DNA of 64,000 bases, taken from the IMG/VR virus record IMGVR_UViG_3300031521_000012, positions 1-64,000 of that record. The stretch is one strand, 5' to 3'. The DNA comes from a virus. The translations under genes were made by a program, and so were the position numbers. This document shows positions 54,810 to 62,025 of the stretch, piece by piece. Each line of letters opens with the position of its first letter. Positions within the stretch are counted from its first letter, which is position 1. Below the pieces are notes generated by a model that was not told where the DNA came from, searched no databases, and saw only the letters and a program-made list of their open reading frames with translations.

Positions 54810-55157
54810 TTAAACGTTGTTTTTGATTCGTGTACTTTTCTTAAATGTGAAATTGTCATCGAATGATTCACTATAAGCTGCATGATCGAACTCTACATCC
54901 CATCCTTGCTTACGATAAATATCTTCAAAATCCAATAGCTTCTTATCGTATAAATTTCTTTCAATCCCCTTTCTCATGTGTGGGTCAACAGTAGCCAAAT
55001 ATCTACTAACAACTTCTTTTAGTTTAAAATTAGCTGATGTGCCATTCCAACGTTCAACAATTAGTTCGTTGACTGCTTGAATAATTCCATCTGGAATTAG
55101 TTTGCTCTTTTCAGATGCAACATCATTAGGACTTATCGGCTGGATTTTCTCTGACAT
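54810..55157 (-). CDS. Unknown 115-residue protein
   Basis: VNELIVERWNGTSANFKLKE, VVSRYLATVDPHMRKG and LLDFEDIYRKQGWDVEFD. The last segment (RKQGWDVEFD) resembles phrases in small phage proteins of unknown role. First gene behind the promoter at 55190. Confidence 0.75.
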   Translation of the reverse strand: MSEKIQPISPNDVASEKSKLIPDGIIQAVNELIVERWNGTSANFKLKEVVSRYLATVDPHMRKGIERNLYDKKLLDFEDIYRKQGWDVEFDHAAYSESFDDNFTFKKSTRIKNNV

Positions 55158-55189
55158 ATGATTATTATTGTTTAATGATTACTCATTAC

Positions 55190-55224
55190 TTCTATTATAC
55201 GTTTGAACCTATGAAAATGTTACA
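55190..55224 (-). promoter_or_regulatory. ECF-type promoter (leftward)
   Basis: Minus strand TGTAAC 55224-55219, 17-base spacer, CGTATAATAGAAGTAATG from 55201. Confidence 0.8.
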
Positions 55225-55241
55225 AAAATATGAAAATATTT

Positions 55242-55727
55242 TTAATTTTTATTCCACTTAAAGAAATCACCTAGAATTCCCATCATTGTTGATTGCATAT
55301 CAGGTGTGCTAAATTCCACACCAACACTTTTCTTATCGAGATCAACAACATATGAAATTAGTTCATCCCTTTCAGGTGTGCTGAATAACATGATGATAAT
55401 ATCTTGCTTTTCATCGCATTCCGATGTACGCATTTCACCGCTTGTAAGCTTTTTAGCTGTTTCGCTATTGGAATCAACCTTTGCGCCATATGCTTCGGTG
55501 ATTAACCCTGCTGCTAAACAATTGTTTTTAATGCAGTAATCTCTAATGGTTTCAGTTAAAGCTATTTTATTAGTCCTGTCACCCATAAAATCAGGTGGTA
55601 GCTGAACGATTATTGGTTTCTCACCAGTGTAAAAGAATACGACTGGTACTAGATAACCACAAGTCTTGAAGTTATCAATCATTGCATCTTTCATTGCTTC
55701 TTTGAAAATATTGACCTTGCTTTCCAT
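55242..55727 (-). CDS. Unknown 161-residue protein
   Basis: Alpha/beta protein (FFYTGEKPIIVQLPPDFMGD, LAAGLITEAYGAKVDSN, IIMLFSTPERDELISYVVDL). Probably a conserved phage protein but not recognised by me. Confidence 0.76.
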   Translation of the reverse strand: MESKVNIFKEAMKDAMIDNFKTCGYLVPVVFFYTGEKPIIVQLPPDFMGDRTNKIALTETIRDYCIKNNCLAAGLITEAYGAKVDSNSETAKKLTSGEMRTSECDEKQDIIIMLFSTPERDELISYVVDLDKKSVGVEFSTPDMQSTMMGILGDFFKWNKN

Positions 55728-55729
55728 GA

Positions 55730-56275
55730 TTATACCACATTAAGTGTAACTGTTTTGGTAACTGTCATTGTTGCAATAGGCTGAATTTCATCGGGCTTAA
55801 TCATAGCAGTAAAACCACCTGATTGATAAAAATCAACTTCCTGACCATTAGCATCGTACTTGCCGTCCTTTAGCCTTTTACAAAAAACATGATGCCCACT
55901 AAAAGAATAGTCACCACTACCACCCCCATCATATTTAGTGTCTAACACGACAAATGCGCCTGCTTCAACTATGAATTCTTCAGTAGCACTAGGGCTTGCA
56001 ACCACACTATCAATAAAGTAATTAACAGTATCTAATGATACATCATACCCTAGATTAGACTTGAATGCTAAGACAATATCTGATGCTACATTCGTCTTTT
56101 CTTTAGTAATATCAATGCTTGTTTTGATTGTAATACCAACAACAATACCCGACTTAGCTAATTTAGTACTAAGTTTTCTATTATCATAGATAAACTTTGA
56201 TGGAAGTTCTGTGTAAACATCCATTCCATCTTGTAGTAAAATTACATCACCTACCTTTAATATTTTATGGCTCAT
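55730..56275 (-). CDS. Unknown 181-residue protein
   Basis: Starts with LKVGDVILLQDGMDVYTELP and later FVVLDTKYDGGGSGDYSFSG and HHVFCKRLKDGKYDANGQEV. The first and last parts resemble an OB- or SH3-like barrel. Not recognised. First gene behind the promoter at 56295. Confidence 0.76.
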   Translation of the reverse strand: MSHKILKVGDVILLQDGMDVYTELPSKFIYDNRKLSTKLAKSGIVVGITIKTSIDITKEKTNVASDIVLAFKSNLGYDVSLDTVNYFIDSVVASPSATEEFIVEAGAFVVLDTKYDGGGSGDYSFSGHHVFCKRLKDGKYDANGQEVDFYQSGGFTAMIKPDEIQPIATMTVTKTVTLNVV

Positions 56276-56294
56276 GTTCTTTAGATTATGTTAT

Positions 56295-56329
56295 ATTCAT
56301 TATACGTATGAACCTATACAAAAGTTACA
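56295..56329 (-). promoter_or_regulatory. ECF-type promoter (leftward)
   Basis: Minus strand TGTAAC 56329-56324, 17-base spacer, CGTATAATGAATATAACA from 56306. Confidence 0.8.
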
Positions 56330-56333
56330 AAAT

Positions 56334-56669
56334 TTAATAATTTAATATTATTTTTACATAATAATAATGAAAGTCACCCTTAATATCAAATATATCAGCT
56401 ACTTGTGATTCAATCTCAATTTTATCAATTGAATCTATTTCAGGCACAATAATAGGATTGCTTGAGTTAATAACATCTAATACCCTTCCGATAATAAAAA
56501 AGTTAGCATTGGTATTATATTGAATACATGAAAGGCTACTTAGTGAATCAACATTTAAGTACTTAGCAAAGACTGTATCAAAATCTTCATCGGGATGATA
56601 TGCTTTCCAGTTTTCATGCCACTTGTAAGAAACAAGTATTCCGTATATAAAATATTGGTCGTTTATCAT
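56334..56669 (-). CDS. Unknown 111-residue protein
   Basis: YFIYGILVSYKWHENWKAYH near the N-terminus and FFIIGRVLDVINSSNPIIVP. ATG overlaps the methyltransferase stop. Not recognised. Confidence 0.74.
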   Translation of the reverse strand: MINDQYFIYGILVSYKWHENWKAYHPDEDFDTVFAKYLNVDSLSSLSCIQYNTNANFFIIGRVLDVINSSNPIIVPEIDSIDKIEIESQVADIFDIKGDFHYYYVKIILNY

Positions 56670-57562
56670 GGCTTGAATATTACTCCTATCATAAAATTAT
56701 CGATTATTGCAATATTCTTATCATTAGTAATAAATCCAATCTTGTTTAAATGATCGAATAATTCGTAATCCCAATCGCATTCAGTTAGCTGATCGAAAAA
56801 ATGTAGATATCCTCTGTTATTTTCATCAACGATTCCCCAATAGCTATCGTTTTTATTTTTATCGGTCATTATATTAAGGGTGAAGAACATATAACCACCA
56901 TGATTTAATGCACGATATGCTTGTTCAAAATATTCAAACCTATCTTTTTGAGAACAATGCTGCAATACATTAACACAATATACGACATCAAAATATCCTT
57001 CATCCAATAGATAATCAGGAATTCCACTTTTTTCAATTTCAATAAAATTTGAATACTCTTTCAAACATTCTGGTATAATATAATCAATTCCAACATAATC
57101 GTAAGTATCTTTTATTTCACAGAATAAATTTCCATATCCATATCCTATTTCTAATAGCTTTAATTTTTCATTAACAACCTTATTAGATGTTAAATTATCT
57201 AACAATGATATAAGACCCAAATCTTTAGCCATTTTTAATGTGGATTCATTAACTTCTCTTATATTTTTGCAATAATTACCCGATACACTTAACAATGGGA
57301 AATGTTTTCTGCATTCTACCCAAAAATCTTTATTGTTAATATTATTAGGGTGAAATCTTTCAACAGCTTCTTTTTTAACAATTGATTGGTGATTACCATT
57401 ATTAAATAATTTATCACTAATTACTAGGTTTTCCTCATGAAATGTAGTAACTCTTATTGTTGGTTTCAATGAAATGCCCGCCACCTTTTTTCTAAGATAA
57501 TATTCGTTTCGTCTTAACGTAGCGAACCTAATGGCTTTAATTACATCAGTATATGTTTTCAT
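56666..57562 (-). CDS. Class I SAM-dependent methyltransferase-like protein (298 residues)
   Basis: Rossmann methyltransferase motifs: KLLEIGYGYGNLFCEIKD (motif I, about residues 133-150), DYVGIDYI (motif II), YFDVVYCVNVLQHCSQ (motif IV-like, about 196-211) and RALNHGGYMFFTLNIM (about 224-239). The NVLQH phrase is typical of small-molecule or RNA methyltransferases and there is no DPPY motif of DNA methylases. The N-terminal 120 residues are unassigned. The substrate is unknown. ATG 57562 is chosen; a GTG two codons earlier is possible. Confidence 0.85.
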   Translation of the reverse strand: MKTYTDVIKAIRFATLRRNEYYLRKKVAGISLKPTIRVTTFHEENLVISDKLFNNGNHQSIVKKEAVERFHPNNINNKDFWVECRKHFPLLSVSGNYCKNIREVNESTLKMAKDLGLISLLDNLTSNKVVNEKLKLLEIGYGYGNLFCEIKDTYDYVGIDYIIPECLKEYSNFIEIEKSGIPDYLLDEGYFDVVYCVNVLQHCSQKDRFEYFEQAYRALNHGGYMFFTLNIMTDKNKNDSYWGIVDENNRGYLHFFDQLTECDWDYELFDHLNKIGFITNDKNIAIIDNFMIGVIFKP

Positions 57563-57569
57563 AATCACT

Positions 57570-57863
57570 TTATTTTGAATCCATTATGATATTAATTAAG
57601 GCATTGGCTATTGCTTCAATATTATCTTCCTTAAATTTTTCACCCTCTGGTGATATATTCCAAAACATAAATCCTTCTTGCTTTTCAATAACCTCCATTT
57701 TTTCAATTTCAGCTAATGCAGTATCAATATCATCTTTATATGAAACAATAATTGTTGCACCTATCTGAATCACGCCATATTCATCCTTAAATAAATACCC
57801 TAATAATTCCATAGGTAGGTTAGCATAGAATTTAGCCTTATAGTAAATTTCTTTTGCAGTCAT
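57570..57863 (-). CDS. Unknown 97-residue protein
   Basis: KEIYYKAKFYANLPMELLGY, then IGATIIVSYKDDIDTALAEI. Two genes closely spaced upstream of the methyltransferase. Not recognised. Confidence 0.74.
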   Translation of the reverse strand: MTAKEIYYKAKFYANLPMELLGYLFKDEYGVIQIGATIIVSYKDDIDTALAEIEKMEVIEKQEGFMFWNISPEGEKFKEDNIEAIANALINIIMDSK

Positions 57864-57866
57864 AGC

Positions 57867-58307
57867 TTAATAAATTAGTTTATATGCAATATACATTAAT
57901 ACCAAATGTAATGTGTTATCAGTTAAAGCGTATGTATACGCTTTAAATCCGCCCTCTAGTGCATCATTCAAATTAATTTCGGGTTTATCATCAGGCATAA
58001 AATTTAGCTTATTGTTTTTATACCAATCATTTTTAGTTAAGAAATCTTTTAATCCACTGCCTTTGATATGGTGCATATAAGTCTCACCAAGTGAGTACTT
58101 ATCGATAAAAAAGTGTGACAAAAATACGACAATTATCCATATAAAATCAAAGTTTCCCATGAATAAGCATACTGCAAATGTATATAACATACAATGAATA
58201 ATGCATGCAATATATCCCTCAAGACTATTCTTGGTCTTATTGTGTGCCATGTAGTCTGTTTGGAAGAGGTAATCACCCACCAAATGCCCTAAAAATAACT
58301 CAAACAT
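57867..58307 (-). CDS. DUF3307-like membrane protein (146 residues)
   Basis: FELFLGHLVGDYLFQTDYMA, then IACIIHCMLYTFAVCLFMGN and FLSHFFIDKYSLGETY are the features of the DUF3307 family: conserved H..GDY.FQ, H near residue 40, and HF..D. Three or four membrane helices. Common in Bacteroidota genomes and phages; role unknown. Confidence 0.85.
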   Translation of the reverse strand: MFELFLGHLVGDYLFQTDYMAHNKTKNSLEGYIACIIHCMLYTFAVCLFMGNFDFIWIIVVFLSHFFIDKYSLGETYMHHIKGSGLKDFLTKNDWYKNNKLNFMPDDKPEINLNDALEGGFKAYTYALTDNTLHLVLMYIAYKLIY

Positions 58308-58318
58308 AATGATTGTTT

Positions 58319-58708
58319 TTAAATATGTTTACAAATCGATTTTAATTCTTCCCATGTAGGTTTTGTGCCTTTAGGTACGAAAAATTCAGTATATTCTTCG
58401 TCATATTCATCAGTTAAATAAGGCTTGCCATCTACTAGTTTAAGATACATGCCATCAAATGGTGCACCATCAGTAATAAAATGACCAATGCTTGAAGAAC
58501 AAGAAAGAAATGGATTAAACTCAGCAAGTTCTTTTATCCAGAATTCAGTCATATCAAACCAATCCCTAACAAAATTTCCAGAATAAAATGTTTTTGATTC
58601 TTGTCTTTCAGAAGTGCCTTTTATGAAGAAAAGTGAAATTTCTACACCTTTATAGTTCAAATCTTTTTTTCTGCTGAATTCTTCGTAGTTAATTCTAACG
58701 ACTGCCAT
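58319..58708 (-). CDS. Unknown 129-residue protein
   Basis: First gene behind the promoter at 58719. Contains SSIGHFITDGAPFDGMYLKL and EYTEFFVPKGTKPTWEELKS. Not recognised. Confidence 0.75.
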   Translation of the reverse strand: MAVVRINYEEFSRKKDLNYKGVEISLFFIKGTSERQESKTFYSGNFVRDWFDMTEFWIKELAEFNPFLSCSSSIGHFITDGAPFDGMYLKLVDGKPYLTDEYDEEYTEFFVPKGTKPTWEELKSICKHI

Positions 58709-58718
58709 AATAGTTTTT

Positions 58719-58753
58719 TATTATTATACGTATAACAACAACTATTTGTTACA
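58719..58753 (-). promoter_or_regulatory. ECF-type promoter (leftward)
   Basis: Minus strand TGTAAC 58753-58748, 17-base spacer, CGTATAATAATAAAA from 58730. It overlaps the stop of the upstream gene. Confidence 0.8.
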
Positions 58754-59032
58754 AATTTCTGGTAATAATTTTTCCAATGAATCTTCATAAGAAAATACAA
58801 TATTCATTCTTTCGACTTCATTTGATTTAATTGCTGCATCAAAGTTAGCTTGCGTTGTTCTACCAAATTCTTCACTCTTGCCGAAGAAATATATTGTATT
58901 GGTTTTTCTATCAACATAGAACCTACCACCACCACTGACATTATTTTCTTTTCTTGGGTCAATCAGTTTATAATGATAATCAACATTGCCCATGAGTAAT
59001 ACGCCATGATTTATTAAAAATTTAGCTGCCAT
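58742..59032 (-). CDS. Unknown 96-residue protein
   Basis: FLINHGVLLMGNVDYHYKLI, GGGRFYVDRKTNTIYFFGKS: a small beta-rich protein. Its end (ICNK-stop) lies in the -35 region of the next promoter. Not recognised. Confidence 0.74.
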   Translation of the reverse strand: MAAKFLINHGVLLMGNVDYHYKLIDPRKENNVSGGGRFYVDRKTNTIYFFGKSEEFGRTTQANFDAAIKSNEVERMNIVFSYEDSLEKLLPEICNK

Positions 59033-59036
59033 TATG

Positions 59037-59678
59037 TTATTTTTTTAAATTATTATAAATTTCAATTTCATTATCAAGCATTACCATTCTTAGTTCAGCA
59101 GTATCAACACCAAAAAAATAATCAGGATTTATTGTCTTACCTTCTTCTTGATCACCAAGCATAATAACAATGCCCTTTTTAGTCGATTTCACAATTTCCC
59201 TTATGAAAGCAAAATTATCATCAAATGAATATGACCTAACAGAAATTCCCATTATGTTTTTCGGTTTATTGATCTCAACAATGGGTAATTCATTTAAAAA
59301 CATATCTGTTTTTTGATCAATAGGCAGCATTATATTATATTTAGGGTTAATTGTATCTGTATCAATATCATACGTAAATGTTGGGTGAAATATGAAACGA
59401 ATCTTAGTAATAGGAATATTATTATCTAACAATAAATTTCTGTTTTTAAGTATCAACTCTTTTTGATATGGTGTTAATTCTTTATCACCTATTTGGTGCT
59501 CTCTATACACATGCATAACTTCTTGTTGCTGTTTATACATGGCTTCTATTTCAGTAGCGTTTATGTTTATTTTTTTCGAGAAAATTTTAGCCCATATAAA
59601 TTCAACGAATTTATTAACAGACCTGTAAAGTGCTAAGCAAATTACAATAATAACGAGTAATATGATCATTGAATCCAT
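59037..59678 (-). CDS. Membrane-anchored protein (213 residues)
   Basis: N-terminal anchor (IILLVIIVICLALYRSV, residues 4-20), then a helical and an alpha/beta domain (FAFIREIVKSTKKGIVIMLG near 170). Not recognised. Confidence 0.76.
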   Translation of the reverse strand: MDSMIILLVIIVICLALYRSVNKFVEFIWAKIFSKKININATEIEAMYKQQQEVMHVYREHQIGDKELTPYQKELILKNRNLLLDNNIPITKIRFIFHPTFTYDIDTDTINPKYNIMLPIDQKTDMFLNELPIVEINKPKNIMGISVRSYSFDDNFAFIREIVKSTKKGIVIMLGDQEEGKTINPDYFFGVDTAELRMVMLDNEIEIYNNLKK

Positions 59679-59694
59679 GATGATTAGTTTTTAA

Positions 59695-59868
59695 TTAATA
59701 ATACTTTTTAACTCTGGTTTTCTTACTGAAGCGTCTTTTTCTTGTAATTACTTTACGAATATCGAAACAAATATCCAATATTATGATAAATAAAACAATC
59801 ATAACCATTATGAATATAACCAATGTCATTGATTTATATATTATTGATAACATTAATACTGTTTCCAT
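59695..59868 (-). CDS. Small membrane protein, 57 residues
   Basis: Hydrophobic residues 3-34 (MTLVIFIMVMIVLFIIILDI) and a very basic tail (ITRKRRFSKKTRVKK). Directly behind the promoter at 59880. Function unknown. Confidence 0.68.
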   Translation of the reverse strand: METVLMLSIIYKSMTLVIFIMVMIVLFIIILDICFDIRKVITRKRRFSKKTRVKKYY

Positions 59869-59879
59869 TATGCTTTTTT

Positions 59880-59914
59880 CTTATTAATACGTATGAGAAG
59901 CCCAAAAGGTTACA
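59880..59914 (-). promoter_or_regulatory. ECF-type promoter (leftward)
   Basis: Minus strand TGTAAC 59914-59909, 17-base spacer, CGTATTAATAAG from 59891. Slightly weaker -10. Confidence 0.75.
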
Positions 59915-59916
59915 AA

Positions 59917-60201
59917 TTATTTTTTTAAATAAACAATAAAATTTATTCCACCAGATGTTATTGAATAAATTCCCATTAATTGCGTACAGAATTCTTCTTC
60001 AATTCGATGGCATACTTCACCAAATTCTCTATCTTGATCGATGCTACTATTAAGATGCATGCTGATAGCATCACGCATGCATTTTACAGACCAAAAATCA
60101 TTATGTTCATACGCCATTTCAGACCAACCATCAGGAATTAAACCTCTTAGAATTTTTATGTTTCTAAATTCACCTAGCAGTGTAGAATCAATACTTTTCA
60201 T
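59917..60201 (-). CDS. Unknown 94-residue protein
   Basis: IKILRGLIPDGWSEMAYEHN, WSVKCMRDAISMHLNSS. Shares one base with the upstream gene (TAATG junction). Not recognised. Confidence 0.74.
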   Translation of the reverse strand: MKSIDSTLLGEFRNIKILRGLIPDGWSEMAYEHNDFWSVKCMRDAISMHLNSSIDQDREFGEVCHRIEEEFCTQLMGIYSITSGGINFIVYLKK

Positions 60202-60758
60202 TATATTAAAGTTTTATATTCTTCCGCTAATGCGCAATACATAACATTTGTGGTATCATCAATATCAATGGTACTACGGTATGCTGACATATCATATGGT
60301 ATACCACTTAAGGCATATGCATCATCAATATCAAAAAATTTCACGTTTTTATTCTTATTGAAGATTTCAACCAGTTCACAAAACCCAATTCTCAATAGCA
60401 TTTCTTCTCTTGAAATTTCATTTACATTATGAATAGGCATTGCAGGTACTGGCGACCAGTGAGTTACTTTCACCCAATTTCGTTTACTATCTTGAAAAGA
60501 TTTACAGCCCATGTTCCAATAACAGAACTCAATGGATTTGTATATCTGACTTTCACCATTTCTACGACCACCCAATGTATTTTTAAAATCTTCCTTAGTT
60601 AATTTTCTTTCAACAACACATAGATAACTTCCGCAATAATCGCCTTTGCTTCCAGAACCATCAAAAGGAAGATAATCCTTCATTGAAATCCATTTTTGTT
60701 TTGATTCAACGTTTAGTACTCTTACATTCATTGAATCATCATATACTTCTTCTTTCAT
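60201..60758 (-). CDS. DUF551-like protein with extension (185 residues)
   Basis: Residues about 20-115 follow the DUF551 pattern: QKWISMKDYLPFDG at the start and WVKVTHWSPVPAMP at the end, with YLCVVERK between. DUF551 proteins are common in phages with unknown function. The C-terminal 70 residues are unassigned. Confidence 0.78.
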   Translation of the reverse strand: MKEEVYDDSMNVRVLNVESKQKWISMKDYLPFDGSGSKGDYCGSYLCVVERKLTKEDFKNTLGGRRNGESQIYKSIEFCYWNMGCKSFQDSKRNWVKVTHWSPVPAMPIHNVNEISREEMLLRIGFCELVEIFNKNKNVKFFDIDDAYALSGIPYDMSAYRSTIDIDDTTNVMYCALAEEYKTLI

Positions 60759-60759
60759 G

Positions 60760-61278
60760 TTAGATTATTCTGTTTAATAATTGTAAATTACCACTATTAA
60801 GGCTATTAATTCTTTCAAACCTACTAAGATACATATCAAGTTCTTCAATAAAACCTTGTGGTTCACATGATAAAGCTTTAGGCAAATTATCTACTTCATC
60901 TTCACCCCCACATTCAAACTTTAATAGTTTTTCTTCAATAGACATTGTTAAGTCATGGTGTTCATCAAGCAATTTCTTTAACTTAAATAATCTATTTAAA
61001 AGTGCTGGTGTTGGGTCAGGGACTACAATGCATTCAATCTGAGGTAATCTCCATGCTTCATTTTTTGATTGTTCATAATCGAGCCAATCAGTTTCATCTA
61101 TACAATAATTAGATTTAAATTCTAATATTTTTTTTTCAAGATTTATACTATCACCAATACTTTCCAAGCGTGATATTTCAACAAGTCTTTCCGTTTCACG
61201 TTTATCAAAAACTCTTGATAAATCGCTTAATGAATCTTTTGATAATGTTTGGATTAATAAGTCTGCTCTTTTGTTCAT
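60760..61278 (-). CDS. Unknown 172-residue helical protein
   Basis: Charged helices throughout (LSRVFDKRETERLVEISRL; LNRLFKLKKLLDEHHDLTMS), probably coiled coil. Not recognised. Confidence 0.75.
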   Translation of the reverse strand: MNKRADLLIQTLSKDSLSDLSRVFDKRETERLVEISRLESIGDSINLEKKILEFKSNYCIDETDWLDYEQSKNEAWRLPQIECIVVPDPTPALLNRLFKLKKLLDEHHDLTMSIEEKLLKFECGGEDEVDNLPKALSCEPQGFIEELDMYLSRFERINSLNSGNLQLLNRII

Positions 61279-61299
61279 ATGTATTATTATTTAATATTA

Positions 61300-61530
61300 T
61301 TATTTTTTATTTCTAAATATTGGTCTGTTTGAATATGAATTAATTGAATCAAAGTCATCATCATATAATTTCTGTCTTTTTTCCATTTTATCACAAGCAC
61401 TTTTAAAACTATTACTTGCTTCAACATCAGCATTCTCTTTTAGAAAAATATAACTGCTTTCGATTTGAGCTAATCTGCTGCTACGTGATAAAAGTATTTC
61501 ATAATATTCGTTTGAGATATTCATATACAC
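61300..61530 (-). CDS. Unknown 76-residue helical protein
   Basis: EYYEILLSRSSRLAQIESSY and SFKSACDKMEKRQKLYDDD. Two bases from the NADAR gene. Not recognised. Confidence 0.72.
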   Translation of the reverse strand: MYMNISNEYYEILLSRSSRLAQIESSYIFLKENADVEASNSFKSACDKMEKRQKLYDDDFDSINSYSNRPIFRNKK

Positions 61531-61532
61531 TA

Positions 61533-62024
61533 TTATTTATTTCTTATTTTATCACGAACTTCCATCAATGCTTTACCCAACAGGTTTAGACCTTTCCAGT
61601 TAGCTTCATCTAAACACTTTTCATTGGTATAGTGCAATCCAATTCCCCATATAACATCATAAGGAGAAGCTTCAACCAAAACTTTATTTTCTGATTCTAA
61701 TAAAACTCTCTTTAACATATGATTTTGATTGAACTTTTCGAATACTATACTAACCATAATATCATATGAAACTTCTGACCAAGCATCAGCATCAAAGTTC
61801 TTAACTAATCTACCTAATGCTTTAGCTTCTGACGGTTCTGGAGTTCTTACAATTCTTTCAGCCATTTCCATATCGTGAAAGTAAATTGCTTTTTCCCACA
61901 TGAAGCATTGTTCTGAATTATAAAAGGTAATACCTTTATATCTGAATCTACACATGCTTGAATACCAATTGGAAAATTCACCATTCCAAAAGAATATATG
62001 TGTCGGAGTTTCTAATTCGTGCAT
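61533..62024 (-). CDS. NADAR (YbiA-like) N-glycosidase family protein
   Basis: This 163-residue protein matches NADAR end to end. FWNGEFSNWYSSM is at residues 13-25, FYNSEQCFMWEKAIYF at 34-49, and KALGRLVKNFDADAWSE near 70-86. Then come FEKFNQNHMLKRVLLESENK and the signature LVEASPYDVIWGIGLH near 116-131, with WKGLNLLGKALMEVRDKI at the end. Members cleave N-glycosidic bonds in riboflavin intermediates or in ADP-ribosylated guanine, and some counter ADP-ribosylating defences. Here it sits between an unknown gene and the Dda-like helicase. Family certain, substrate inferred. Confidence 0.93.
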   Translation of the reverse strand: MHELETPTHIFFWNGEFSNWYSSMCRFRYKGITFYNSEQCFMWEKAIYFHDMEMAERIVRTPEPSEAKALGRLVKNFDADAWSEVSYDIMVSIVFEKFNQNHMLKRVLLESENKVLVEASPYDVIWGIGLHYTNEKCLDEANWKGLNLLGKALMEVRDKIRNK

Positions 62025-62025
62025 G

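Noticed and set aside
4633-59914. Promoter motif as a host sigma-54 or sigma-A site
   Set aside because: No GG/GC pair of sigma-54 and no TAnnTTTG; spacing and bases fit the ECF pattern.
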